From Gnetum montanum (taxonomy: Eukaryota > Streptophyta > Gnetopsida > Gnetales > Gnetaceae), in contig MNCI01000920.1 in NCBI GenBank assembly GCA_015680685.1, positions 440,880-469,332 on the forward strand: DNA of 28,453 bases, given 5' to 3'. The position numbers and the translations under genes were made by a program. The notes beneath the pieces are model-generated. The model worked only from the letters and a program-made list of their open reading frames with translations, was not told the origin of the DNA and ran no database searches. This document shows, piece after piece, positions 11,024 to 21,919 of this stretch (its first letter is position 1; every line of letters begins with the position of its first letter).

Positions 11024-11586
11024 NAGTTCTAGTCTTCCAAACACCAAGAAGAAGAAGGTGAAGAAAAGGGAAAAGAAGAGAAGAAATGATGTTGAATTAA
11101 GAAATCATAATTCTTTTTCTTTTTCTTATTCTTTAATTGTTGTAGGTTTGAGTCATGATGGGGATGCAAGGGAAGCATTCCAAGGAGATGATCAAATGAA
11201 GCATTGTTAGGCATGTGGACAAGCTCCCATGAGCAAGGGAAGCTCAAAATAAAAACCTCCAATGATATTAATTCTCATGTTGTAATGCATTTAGTCATGA
11301 TTATTGTGATGGCCTTGAGTCATGGAGGCATGGTACCTTCCAACTTGTGAAAGGTCATGAAGCATGACATTTTTAAGGGTGGAAGAGTTGGTGTAAGGAC
11401 ACCTCTTCTGATTCCCTTCTTCCACCCTAATGATGTGTGTCATTTTTTATTGATTTTTTTAAGGATGATTCTTAGATTTTTAGCATGTGTCAAAGTATTT
11501 TTGGCTCATTTTAATGAGTTTAGGAGGTTCTGGGGTCTATGGGAACTTGTTGGAAGGCATCTATAGGTTCTCAACATCAACATGAN
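11024..11586. other. Contig piece between two single Ns, probably inverted
   Basis: The sequence 11439-11585 is the exact reverse complement of 10877-11023 (147 bases, no mismatch that I can find), and both copies end precisely at an N. Turning 11025-11585 around makes its start overlap the end of the previous piece, completes the LTR to its CCTTACACCA tip, and puts the purine tract (now at 11375-11388 on the + strand) beside it. The other LTR copy shows the same continuation at 13633-13684. This is best read as an assembly error and not as biology. Confidence 0.8.
11025..11210 (+). pseudogene. Probable C-terminal piece of the element B ORF, displayed on the wrong strand
   Basis: Sixty-two open codons are very rich in Lys and Arg (KKKKVKKREKKRRND), followed by a neutral tail and a stop at 11208. 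If the piece is turned, this lies downstream of the acidic ORF at 11587-12526 on the same strand, across the N. The true frame across the joint cannot be read because the N hides an unknown number of bases. A basic tail could be a nuclear-localisation or nucleic-acid-binding segment, which is inference. Confidence 0.35.
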
Positions 11587-12526
11587 CATCCATCACACTA
11601 TCTTCAACATCAAAGACATTACTACCATCAAAAAGGTAAAGCTCATCCATACTTACCTCTTCATGTCTTCTCTCATCGATATTTGGCTTAACTTTATCTT
11701 CAACATGTGGTTGTCCAATCTCATCAAAGCTTGAAGGTTCAAGATCCCAAATAGGAGTTCCTAATTCCAATGGCTTATCCTCTTCAAAGGAATGATCAAG
11801 ACACTCTTCATCCCACTTTGGAGGTACCAACTCAAAAGGTAAACTCTCCCCCATAGTTTTAACATCAGATTCATCAAAAACATCATTAAATCAATCATTC
11901 TTCCACATACCTTGGCTAGAAGACTCGCCTATTTTCCATGAGATATTCTTAACTCAACTTATAATCTCTTTTCCCTAGCCACAAGGTGTAGAAAAATTAT
12001 AAAAAGAATGAGTATCATACCTTCTAGTGTTGTCCTTGATCCTCCTTGAAGATGTTCATTGATGTTTGCCACTCTCTTGGCTTTCATTCTTTACCTTCCA
12101 TGACTCACAGGGTAGGAACTCTCCTTGATCAGCACCATACACCATCTTGGACTTTGAAGACCTCTTGTTCCCTTTGATGAAGCTATTGGTTCCCTCCCTT
12201 GAAATCCTTGAGTATTCAACACTCCTTCTCTCAATAAGAAATACATGAGAACTCTTTTTCTCATTGATCTCTACTTCATCAAACCCTTTACCTTCCTTTC
12301 TTTCTTGATGGCTAGAAGATATTCTATCAACTCTCCTCAAAATATCTTCCATGTTAGTCTTGAATTTCTCCATATCCCTTTCTAAAGTTTATCCAAAATC
12401 TTGGTGCTTGTGGACCTTTACTTTAGAGAGAACTTCTTGCATTTCAGATACAATAGCTTTAAAAGAGTCCTTAAACTCTTGAAGCTCTTGTCTAAGCTCT
12501 TGATGTGTCTTCTTCTTTAGACCCAT
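11587..12526 (-). pseudogene. Element B ORF, Gag-like position, no pol
   Basis: One continuous - strand frame starts at an ATG at 12526 (MGLKKKTHQEL) and runs to the N at 11586. It has five in-frame stops and no frameshift, about 313 codons. The N-terminal part is a likely coiled coil (ELRQELQEFKDSFKAIVSEM; then MEKFKTNMEDILRRVDRI). The middle is Ser/Lys-rich. The last 90 residues are strongly acidic (for example PPKWDEECLDHSFEEDKP). It begins about 120 bases after the primer site, where gag normally lies, but no Gag core or CCHC knuckle is visible. I cannot name the family. A frame kept over this length argues it was once translated. Confidence 0.55.
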
Positions 12527-12642
12527 ACCTAAAGAAACAAGAATGATATCCAAAAGCAAATATACAAATATCCACACCAATGTTCTTTTCATTCAAAGAA
12601 AACACAAGCATCAACATAGAAGTGTGGAAACCTCCAAACCTT

Positions 12643-12656
12643 GTCTTTGATATCAA
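12643..12656 (-). other. Primer binding site of element B, tRNA-iMet type
   Basis: On the - strand, two bases after the LTR tip, the sequence reads TTGATATCAAAGAC. The usual plant initiator-Met site is TGGTATCAGAGC, so this is a decayed match in the right place. It makes the LTR at 12659-13684 the 5' one. Confidence 0.6.
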
Positions 12657-12658
12657 TT

Positions 12659-13684
12659 TGGTGTAGGGATTACACCTCAATAGACCCCAATAGGATCCAA
12701 TCCACAACTTCCAAGCAAATTTAGCTTGGAAAGTAATAACAACATAATAAAATAGAGAAAATTTCTCTTATAGTAATATAATTCTAAAAATACATATATA
12801 AAATACATCAAAGATGAGGAGCCAAGTCAATTCACAACTCTCCAAAGGATCTTAAATGTCATCCTTGCCCTCTCTTAATTGTCAATTACTCATAATGGAG
12901 CCGAAGCTCAAGACAAGACACTTATAAGAGATTCTACTAACCTCTCTCAAGTTCTCTCCCTTACCTTTCACTCAACCTCCTTACACAAGCTCTAATATTG
13001 TACAAGATCTCATCCCTTTCACAAGCTCTCTTTCTTGCCCTCTGTTGGGATGTTTTTCCCTTAGTGTTTTTACTTCGACTCTTGGCACTTCAACACTTGG
13101 CACTGCAACACTAACAATGGTGGATTACATCAATATTTATAAGCAACTCGAATGTAAAAACACTAGAAACCTTTCCTCAACTCAACTTGAGGTTCTTTAG
13201 TTATTTTTAAAGTCTTCTCATCTTCTCCTTGGCTATTTCCATCTTGCTTTAGTTGTATCCTGAATTGGAATGCACATTTTTGGAAGTTTTCCCATGCATT
13301 TGGGTCATCTCTATTTTCATGTAGATGTATCTTATGAAAACCTTGCTCTTGAGAGATATGTCTACTATTTCTAGTAGACATATCCTTTATACTTGGGACA
13401 TCTATATGTTGGAGAAGATGTCATTGGGGAGATGTCTATCTTCCTCAGGAGACGTTGCTTTTGTAGGTGCCAAAAAATAAAAGTGCTCATTTTGACGTCG
13501 AGATCCTCTAGATGCCTTCCAACAAGTCTCCATAGATCCTAGAATCTTTTAAACTCATCAAAATGAGCCAAAAACACTCTGAAACATGCCAAAACCTTCA
13601 AGAATCATCCTCAAAAAAATCAACACAAAAAGACACACATCACTAGGGTAGAATAAGGGGATCAAAAGAAGTGCCCCTACACCA
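12659..13684 (-). repeat. 5' LTR of element B (1026 bp)
   Basis: It is bounded by TGGTGTAGGG on the left and GCCCCTACACCA on the right. The - strand TATA box lies at 13134-13141. The target duplication copy GTAAC follows at 13685-13689. It is the complete version of the LTR that is cut at 11023. Confidence 0.85.
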
Positions 13685-14026
13685 GTAACGCACCACAAAC
13701 ATATATTAGCATAATCTCTTTTTGAAATTTTAATGCTTTAAGATCAGGTCACATTCAAAGAAATACACTATCCTTCCTAAAGAACCCTCTTTTACTTCTA
13801 TTAGTAAGGCCCTAATCATGCTTTGATAATATTTCCAATTTTAAATCATGGAGGAGAAAATTTTGGATAGTGAACAAGATACCATCAAAAAGTTCTTTCA
13901 TCAACCTACATTGAAGGATTAAGAGATAAAAAGGTTTAAACATGCAAGAAGATCAGAAGAGGTTTTTCACAATTAATCACCCAATGAAAACATAAATATT
14001 CTTTTATGGAAGCTAATAGGTTACAC

Positions 14027-14436
14027 AACCTAGATAAGTTTATTTTAAGAAATGTAGTTGTTAGAGAGCAAGTTGATCTTCTCTTTTTATAGGAAATTAA
14101 ATTACCTTCTTAATCCTTTTCATTCCTTAATAATTGGGGGAGTTTTGGGAGCAAGCTTCTTGTCTTAGTGGAGAGCTTACTATTTTTCAGAGATTGGGTT
14201 TATAGTTACATGTTATGTTACATAATCATTTCATGATAAGTATTGTAGAAGATGGTTTAATATTGTTACTATTTAGGACTCTTCCATTTCAAATGATTCA
14301 AAGATGTTTGTTCTTTAAATCATAGATACTTTTATTTCTAATGCTTGGATAATAGAAAAGGACTCAAATATGGCTAGTGTCAAAGGCAAGTGAATTCATG
14401 AAATCTTGTCACTAATGCAAGAATTTTGATTAGTAT
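14027..14436 (+). pseudogene. LINE ORF2 endonuclease remnant
   Basis: The + strand reads NLDKFILRNVVV at 14027, then REQVDLLFL, a TAG stop at 14090, and EIKLP. This matches the start of plant L1 apurinic endonucleases (N-x-x-K...D-I-x-x-LQE-T-K). The stop sits exactly where the family has the Gln of LQE, so CAG-to-TAG is likely. After a damaged stretch, WIIEKDSNMASVKGK at 14346-14390 matches the WI-x-GGDFN motif, with the GGD changed to EKD. It is followed by IHEILSLMQEF in the position of the next helix. Frames shift between pieces. The nuclease is certainly inactive. Confidence 0.65.
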
Positions 14437-15408
14437 TGTTAGAATTGAGATTGGATGACATATATAGAATTCCTTTGTGTTTATACATATTGTCAAATGT
14501 TGATTAGATTGATGTAGATAGAAATGCCTGAAATCCTTTAGAATTCATCATTATCATAGCAAGTCACCACAATCAATGATGATTGATATATTCTCAATTC
14601 TTTGTTACCTTAATTGATGTCATTGGAGCAATGGTGATCAGTATAATTAATCTCTCTCATTTTTACACCTAAGAATTGGGAAGATCAATATGCCTTGGGT
14701 TAATTTTGAACATATCACACCAAGTCACAAAAAATTCAATAAGCAACAATTGGCAAAGACTTGAATTTCTTAAGAAACACTTTATTCAAATCAATTTTAA
14801 CTCATTTTGATCTGAATTTGATTTGAATATACATATTTAATACTAGGCAATACAAATCTAATTGAATTTAAATGATTCAATGAACATTTAAGATAAAATT
14901 AATGAAATCTTGAAAAAACTTCATCTTTTCCATAGAAATATAATTGATCTTCATAAAATAGCATTAATAACTTCTAAATCTCATCAAATTTCCTTCATCA
15001 ATAATGATAAACTAAGAAAAGATTAAGAATTATAAAGATCTTTTAATATGTAATGAAAATGAATAAAATAGTAATCAAGACATAAAAAATGAATTTAAAT
15101 GAGCGTAATTTTCTCCTTATTCCTTTAATAGACTTATCTTTTTTATTCTTATAGATCTTTGAGAGAACTATAATGATTATGAGAGCTATGAGATTAATGA
15201 TAATGTAAGACTGAGGATTGTAAAAATGAAAGATCATTTTCAGAGAATTATGAGATGAATTATGATAGCTTCATTACTCAATAATATAGATACTAATAAG
15301 AATTGAAAATTAAGTGAGGAGAAAGAGTAAAATAATGGCAATCATGATTACTCAATATTCAGTAATCCAACTTTTGTGTTACATGGAGGCTCTTGAACTC
15401 TATTTATA
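14437..15408 (-). repeat. Possible minus-strand LTR fragment in the LINE
   Basis: At 14437 the sequence begins TGTTAGAATTG, a common LTR tip, just where the LINE endonuclease reading stops. On the - strand a TATA box (TATAAATAGAG) lies at 15401-15408, and the sequence between is AT-rich and non-coding. Only one end can be placed. CTCTAACA at 16116-16123 is a possible partner, but the flanks (AGTAT and TTTAG) do not form a duplication. It could be a truncated solo LTR or unrelated DNA. Confidence 0.3.
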
Positions 15409-16129
15409 GTTTGTGAGAAAGGTTTAACCCCCTTCTTTATGTGAATTTATCCATTTCTTTATGGAATTTTCTACCATAACTTTTATTTTTCTAACCTTTC
15501 TTTAAGATAAACTATGACTTCTAACCCTTTTTGAACATGGATAATGAAATAAATAGAAAGATAAAGTTAGACATTGAGCCAAAAGTTGATAGTTTAGAGT
15601 AGGTTAAACTAGTTGAGTGATCATTTTAATTCAAGAAAAGGTAAGTTCTTCAAAGAGCTAGAGTTTTAAAATAACATGGTAGAGCTTATTATCACATAAG
15701 TCCATTTCTCCTAGAAACATGTAGTGAAAAATAAATGAAGAGCTTATTTACTCAATTTCTTTTTTGTTTCCAACATCGTTTAAATGAATTTTTCCCAATT
15801 AGTTTTACCCTAGCTTGGATGTTAATAAACCATTTCTTGATTTGATACTATCTTAGAAAGATTCATTGTCGATCCTACCTTTTTCACTTTGAAAGCTTAT
15901 GAATCAATGATAAAACTTTAAGGGGTCAACTTGTTAACATTTGAGGCTAGGAGTACAACCATAATAATTTTGAGGCATTCATGAAAAAACCAAAGCTCAC
16001 TTAGTAAGCATGCATGTTGTAGCATTGCTAATTTTTGAATTAGGGTTGTAACAGTGATAATTCCAAGAAACCTCCCAATTCTACCTACAAATGATAATGA
16101 CTACCTTTCTTCCTTCTCTAACATTTAGA
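15409..16129. other. Decayed DNA, perhaps LINE endonuclease end
   Basis: A short + strand reading LERFIVDPTFF near 15850 resembles the DRF segment near the end of L1 endonucleases, but isolated. Nothing else can be assigned. Confidence 0.25.
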
Positions 16130-17719
16130 TAATGAAGAGAATATTTTGTATGTTGTGTAGGGAGCAACATATTTTTAGGTCTAAATATCATTGGCTTTAA
16201 GATGATGATCATAACTCATATTTTTTCATGCAATGGTGACTAAGAAGAATGTGAAATTGCATTTTGTCTCTATTTTATTGGATGTAGCAATAAACACTTA
16301 GTTGTGTTACAATTTCTTCTTAGTTATCTTCATTAGAGATCAAGCTATTAGTGTGTCTCATGTCACTCGTTTGGACTCATGAATTCTCTACCTAGAGAAC
16401 AATGAAAGATTACAATGGCTACCTTAGTTAAAGGAAATTTGTATGATTATTGTGAAGGCCTTAAAAAATAAAATCCAAGCCCATAAATCTAGAACTATAA
16501 ATTCTTTCCATAATTTTGAGATAGTTTTGGCAATAAATTTGCCAAAATCCATCATAGTTGCTTCATTTACATCATATTTCAAGAATTCTAGAATCATTGG
16601 GTGATTTTCGTCCTATCAACCTTTGCAATTATTTATCTAAACTTTTTTTCATTGATGGTACATCACCTTCAATCTCTCCTCTCAAACATCATTGAACAAA
16701 ATCAATCCAAATTCATTTTAGAAATGATTATTGTTGATGGTGTCATTGCAATATATAAAGCACTTCATTGGTTCAAATTTCACAAGAAAGTAATTTATGT
16801 GCTTAAGATTGATCTCACCAAATATTATAATAGATTGGACTAGGAAGCCCTAAAAAAGATGCTAAAACTCTTAGGTACTAATAAATGGTTCCATGATTTC
16901 ATATCTTTCTTACCTCCTTCTATACATTTGTAAATTTTAGTTGGAGAAGTTTACTTGGAACTCTTTTATCCTCCTCAAGGATTACAAAGGAGCCATGTTG
17001 TCTCCTTATGTATTTTCTTTTTAGGTAAACAATATCCTCTAATGCTTGGATATGTATGCTATCAAGCATTCTTTCCTATGGGGGTAGAAACCCCCACTAA
17101 ACCAATGAAATCCTTATCTTCTTAAATAATTTAGTTGATAAGGCACATAAGGTTCATGATGCCTTGGATCTCTTCAAAAAATGCATAGGATTGCTATTTA
17201 ACTAGTAGAAGTTTGCTTCTATGGAGATCAATTGTTTGGCTTCTACATTCTAGCATTAACATTCTTCATTACCAACTCAAAAAAATTTCTATTACTTACC
17301 TAGGTTAATCACTCTTCATTATTCCAACTATAGCTTCTTTGTGGAAGCTAGTGTTTGATAAAATTTAATAGAAGCCTACAACAAGAAAATGTTTATTACT
17401 CTCAATAACTAAAAGCCACATCTAACTAAAGTTGTTTTAATGAGCATTTCCATCTATTCCCTCTCTATTCTTATTCCTTTGATTGGGATTCTTAAAAGAA
17501 TTAATTTAATTTCTTGTAGTTTTATTTAGTGATCAATGTAGAAGAAACACCATTTTCCCTTGTTAGATAAGATGTGGTAGCTCATCCCAAGCATGCTTGG
17601 AAATACAAAATTTGATCCATGAAAGAACAAGCAAATATCCTAGCTCCCAAGTTAGCTTTTAAAGTTTGGACATTCTCAAATAAGCTATGGGTAAATTGTG
17701 TTAATATAAAATATCTCTT
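16130..17719 (+). pseudogene. LINE ORF2 linker and reverse transcriptase remnant
   Basis: The pieces come in family order with frameshifts. The linker EQHIFRSKYHWL then DDDHNSYFFHAM lies at about 16162-16235. The RT start SLGDFRPINLCNYLSK is at 16594. IIEQNQSKFI then VDGVIAIYKAL follow near 16690-16760, and the first catalytic block KIDLTKYYNRLD is near 16805-16840. MLSPYVFSF lies near 16994. The catalytic box reads FLNN at 17119-17130 where the family has FADD, so both Asp are Asn. DALDLFKKCIGLLFN follows near 17160. The frame then continues to LAPKLAFKVW and NIKYL (about 17640-17714), cut there by element A2. RT copies element RNA at the target site; this one is dead. Confidence 0.85.
17715..17719. 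repeat. Target site duplication of element A2, left copy
   Basis: CTCTT abuts the LTR start. CTCTG follows the other LTR at 26089-26093. Four of five bases match. The LINE reads across this point once A2 is removed. Confidence 0.6.
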
Positions 17720-18490
17720 TGATGAGTGACGAGGTACCCCTACACTCAACCATATGAATATGAGTGTTTTCACATGCGATCCGGTCGAACTTCGCAAATG
17801 GACTAGTTGTGGAACCTAGATCGTTAACCCTAGGTCACTGTTCACTATCTTCCCACCTACACTAGTTATTAGCTTTGTCACGTATGGTTTAGTCTAGAGT
17901 GAGGTGTATGATGTGTTCCTAATTCTAACACTACTCCTGAAGGCAGTGGAAAATAATATTAACTAAGCTAAGCTAGGGGGGAAATGGTAAGAATGTCTAA
18001 TCTAGCCTAAGTATGATGAGCATTCTATTCCTTGATCAACCATACACATCTTGGACTTCGTGCATGACTACCACTTTGATTACCAAGCGTAGATCCTAGA
18101 TACGCCACTGGGATACCAAATAGTCATACTTAAATGCTCGTAATCAAGTCGTACTCATTCTATGTTACTAGGAGATAAGGGTGAGAGGAAAAATTAGTAA
18201 ATAACAATTAAATAAACAAATAACAATTAAATAAACAAAGTGAGTGCTGCAATGATGAAGTAATCTTGATCTTTATTGTCAGTCATGTGCACGTCCAAGT
18301 ACATCACACTCGAATAAAGAATGCCATACAATTACATTCACCACACTACGGGCAGACATAGGAAAAATAAACTATCTCTAGAGGGATCAAACTGCTAGAG
18401 CTTCGCTACTTCTAAAACTATCCTCTAAACAAGGGAGAGCCACTTCTTATTTATAGACATTGTGGTAGACTATGATATCGCATCCCATCA
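17720..18490 (-). repeat. 3' LTR of A2 (771 bp)
   Basis: The tips are TGATGGGA (5', at 18490) and CACTCATCA (3', at 17720). The polypurine tract precedes it. A TATA box lies at 18448-18455. It shares with the 5' LTR a tandem duplication of an AACAATTAAATAAAC unit near 18205-18238, which copy A1 lacks. It has lost one palindromic module in U3 relative to the 5' LTR. Confidence 0.9.
18448..18490 (-). promoter_or_regulatory. Reduced U3 promoter in the 3' LTR
   Basis: The TATA box (TATAAATAAG) is preceded by one GATATC module only (GCGATATCAT). The 5' LTR has about 30 more bases with two further modules. A deletion between repeated GATATCGCG motifs explains the difference. Confidence 0.6.
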
Positions 18491-18502
18491 TACCCCCACA
18501 AC
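18491..18502 (-). other. Polypurine tract of A2
   Basis: The - strand reads GTTGTGGGGGTA directly before the 3' LTR. It is nearly identical to that of copy A1. Confidence 0.75.
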
Positions 18503-18659
18503 TGAATAAAAACTCATCCTTGAGTTACAAAGAGAAAATGCTCCATTGATTACACAATGGATAGGTATGGGATTATTAACTAGAAAAAAAAAATGGAATA
18601 ATACCGTAGTGTGGGAAGACACAACACAAAAAAATACTACAACTACAAAAAATGGAAAC

Positions 18660-21449
18660 TCATGTAGTTCATGGTGGCGGTGGCTCCTCCATGGGTGCTT
18701 TCCTTTATCATGTGCTCCAGGATTTGAAGCATGATGGCATTGAAGTATGGCCTAGAGATTCTCCTCTTCAGTCTAAGGGTCTTGTGCCATCCATGCTAGT
18801 GTTCCAATGTTTTATGGAGTTGGCACTTCCCACAGATAAGGTAGTTGCGGAAACATCTGGTTGGCCTTGACATACCACGCCGTGAACACCTGTTGTTCCT
18901 CTTCATAGGCTCTGGCTTTGTCCTTGTATTCATGAAGATCTATTAGCTGTCAAGCCAAGTTGGTTGCAACATCTTTCTATCCTTGGTAGCTTGCCTTTAC
19001 CACCTCAAGTTTAGAATATGCGACATCTAGTTTCTCGACTAGTTTCTTGCACTCTGCAAATTCTACTTCATATTTGATGTGGGTGGAAGCTACCTGCTAC
19101 TTGAGCTTTGACCTTGGGCACCTTACTATTAACATGGAAAGGTTGGAATATCTAAGGTTTTCCAACTTCATGTATTCCATCAAGTCCTAGATCTGCAGGT
19201 CCCAACTCTTAACTTCCGCTTGGTGGGCGAAGGCATATGTGTCCAATATGGTGCACCAATCAGTGTGTTGAGCACTGATATTGTTAATTTGAGCCTTCGC
19301 CATATGGATCTCCTTCTTTAGGATTTGTTTGTACATCCCCACCTAATCATGGAAGTGCTCCTTCAGCTTCTCATGTCATTTAGCCTCATTCTTTCACACG
19401 CTTATCTCAATTGCTAACTTTTGGTGAATTGCGCATACCTCCTCCATTGAGAGGGTTCAATTTTCTCTAGCTAAACAGTTTACATCTTGGTTGACCCAAA
19501 TGAATTATTCTCGTAGTTGATGAAAGTGTTCATCGAGAATGTTCTTTTATTTCTCTATAATGGTCAACCGAAGATTGTCTGCGACCAATTTCTTATTTTC
19601 TTCTTCTAAGGCCTTGAGTGCCTTAAGATGCACATGGGTTTATGCTTGTGATGCGGAGGCATCCCAAATAGTCATCTCCTTTTCTCCTACCACCTTCTTA
19701 TTCTCTACTATTAATTTTATTAGCTACTCTGTTCTAAAATTTTCTAGCTGGTCTACAGGAACAAATTGTAGAGGATCCTGTTGTGCTGCTTGTAAGGCCA
19801 TGAGCTACTCTTGTAATTTTTGCATTTCAGCTTTAGCATGCTCGGCCCTTACTTCAGATATGACTAGTTTTCCCTTTGTGGAAATGAGTTCTGATTGAAT
19901 TTCTATGACATCTTGAGAGATGTCAAACAGAGACGTCATTACTTGTCTTGTTTGAAGCAATCTGTCAAGTACATCCTCATGTTCCGCAGGAGTCATTAAG
20001 GTCCCGACAAGAGTTTGAGCATCCGATGCTCCTGAGAGATTTTTCAATGCCATAATAGGTACATTAAAGGATTCCTTGATGTGGTTAGCGACCACTTCAA
20101 TAGCTCCTGTGGCATTCTGTTGTTGCATGACCACCATAGTGGCCCCTTCACCAGTCTCTAACTACACCTGAAAGGATGCCGCATTACTTGAGATCTGTTG
20201 TGATCATCTACTTTTCCCTCCTCCTATTTGAATTGATAATTCACCCCTTGTATGATCTACTGAAACTGTAGGCTGATTACCATCATTGATGATGAGGAAG
20301 AGGTTTGCATCATCACAACTTCCCCAACTGACCATCTCAGCAATGGCCCTAAGATGGCTTATCGACGGTCTGTAGTCTTGTGATGGTGGCAACTGATCCT
20401 GACCTGTGCTAGGCCCTACTTCTTGTTATTGGCTGGGACCTATGGATAGAAGTTGATTGGGTCCTGCAAGTTGAGTTGTAGGTGGTCCATTCATCTATTC
20501 TTCTTCTTCATTTGGTCTTAGCTCTTCGCTAGTGCTCTTTCTTTGGAGCTAGTGCCTTTAGTAATTCGGTGTAAGAAGCATTCTGGGCTTTTTGGAGGAC
20601 GTCATTGGTGTACCCCCGAATACCAGCCCATTGGCATAGTTTTCTAATAAGACAGGGGAAGGGCAATGCCATCTTCCCTTACTTTCATTCTTCAAATCGC
20701 CTTAGGATCTCTGTCAAATATAGATGGGGAAGGTTAGTGTTAACCTTTCCCATCAACATTGCACATCCTCTAGCCATGTACATCGATATTCTTTTCAATC
20801 ATTTTGTGGGAAAGAGGTGATAGGTTCCAATTTTGAAATAAACTCTCTCTTCCATTGTTAATTCACCAAATGCTTTGTCTCTACCATAAGCCTTTTCTAA
20901 CCAATCCTTTCATACATTGGGGTCAAAGTGGGTGGATAACCAAGAAACATGGGGCCCTGAATTCAAAAGGTTTAACACTTTTAAAATAGCCTATGTAGAG
21001 AAATCAACTGTCACACCATAAATGTTAACCATGGTGCCTTGCTCCCTATTGTGCCAAAACTGGTACGTTTCACCTAAGTACCAGGAACTGCTTTTAGAGA
21101 GGAACTGCCATAAGGGAGATCCTTTGAGGTGATCCCTAACAACCTTAGGAGCGAACTCTACAAAAGATTCAAAGTTTAACTCCACAATCACTACAACAAA
21201 TGTGGACTTCTCATGGATAGCCTGAACACATTCTGGGGGCAACATGAGTTGTTGTCCCAATTCAGGTGTAGCAGCAGCTCCTCCTTCTACCTGCCTAGAC
21301 CATCTGGTAGGAGGTTCTTCTTGATGGATGTTGAATGATTGCACCTCCTGTTCTGTATGTTTTCCAGTAGGGACTTTTCTTCCACCTTTCTAAGATCGTT
21401 TCATTTCACCTTGAATAGGACCCTTCTACTGTGCATGTTTCGAGGCCAT
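18660..21449 (-). pseudogene. Accessory ORF of family A, about 930 codons, broken
   Basis: The start is the ATG at 21449 (MASKHAQ), two bases after a predicted 3' splice site. The end is the TGA at 18660, which matches the stop of copy A1. Several stops and frameshifts break it. Residues about 35-280 look globular: FESFVEFAPKVV, then YQFWHN, MVNIYGVTVDFS, ILKVLNLL, and KISMYMARG-like sequence. This resembles conserved regions of plant retrotransposon ORF1-type proteins (Athila ORF1 or the 'putative plant transposon protein' family), which I could not test. Residues about 430-850 are a long coiled coil (ISEVRAEHAKAEMQKLQE). The tail is Pro-rich (KAPMEEPPPP). It has its own promoter-like region upstream. 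Function is unknown. Confidence 0.75.
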
Positions 21450-21450
21450 T

Positions 21451-21554
21451 CTGCAATCACACGGGTCAAGTGTTAGTAAGGTTGTTTTCAAAGTCAAGTT
21501 ATACCTTACTTCTTTCTTTAATTAAAGATCTTATGTTATAACATGTGATCGTAC
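21451..21554 (-). other. Predicted 104-base intron in the 5' leader of the accessory ORF
   Basis: On the - strand the donor reads TTCAG|GTACGA at 21555/21554, the branch site TACTAAC lies at 21478-21472, and the acceptor reads GATTGCAG at 21451, right before AATGG of the ORF start. The branch point lies about 22 bases from the acceptor. All three signals fit plant introns. Other donors are possible, and splicing needs RNA evidence. Confidence 0.5.
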
Positions 21555-21919
21555 CTGAAAATTGTAATAATGGGTCTTGTGACTTAGGTGGTTTCCATTT
21601 TGATCTCCCAGTGCACCTAAGGTCATATTATTGTTGGCACAATTATTCTAAGTGTTAGTATTAATTACCCTAATTTATGTCCTTTGGGTGATGATAAATT
21701 TCAAAAAAAGTTAGCACTTTTTGACAAGTGTCTCTCCCCCATGACTAAACTGAACACTCTGTGTTCAAGTAGGTTCAAACAGAATTAAAATCGGAGTACT
21801 AGTGAGCGAGATATGATTGAAAAAGCAAGGGTTACACAATCGCAAGTTGTAGAGAAAAATTTCAACAACTCCCCTCGCGTGAATGACAAAATGATGCTAA
21901 GTGTTGCGGCGGAGGTACC
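21555..21919 (-). other. Untranslated leader of the accessory ORF
   Basis: This lies between the internal TATA box and the predicted donor site. No long frame is seen. It does not match the R-U5 part of the LTR, so the internal promoter is not simply a whole inserted LTR. Confidence 0.45.

Larger units (their letters stand above)
10041..13684 (-). mobile_element. Family B non-autonomous LTR retrotransposon
   Basis: Two direct copies of an LTR of about 1 kb flank a short interior of roughly 1.4 kb. The LTRs start TGGTGYARGG and end CCYTACACCA, so they have matching inverted tips, and the flanks carry an imperfect 5-base duplication (ATAAC and GTAAC). Orientation is - strand. A primer site resembling tRNA-iMet lies beside the LTR at 12659, and a purine tract (AAGGGTGGAAGAG) lies beside the other LTR once the misplaced piece is turned. 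The interior holds one broken ORF and no pol motif, so the element must have depended on enzymes made elsewhere. It is inserted in the LINE between ORF1 and the endonuclease. Confidence 0.82.

Noticed and set aside
10877-11585. Long inverted repeat that might form a hairpin or a foldback (MITE-like) element
   Set aside because: Both arms end at assembly Ns and one arm is the expected continuation of an LTR, so misorientation explains it better.
15043-15237. Open frame of 64 codons on the - strand with Ile-rich, membrane-like sequence
   Set aside because: It is AT-rich, low-complexity and short. It lies downstream of the TATA box of a possible LTR, where coding is not expected.
19539-19898. 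Open frame of 119 codons on the + strand, the longest in the window
   Set aside because: It lies antisense to the coiled-coil part of the accessory ORF. Its Ser/Phe/Cys-rich product mirrors Glu/Lys/Gln codons on the real strand.
20605-20820. Open frame of 71 codons on the + strand
   Set aside because: It is the antisense shadow of the accessory ORF of A2, which has matching sequence in copy A1 and family structure behind it.
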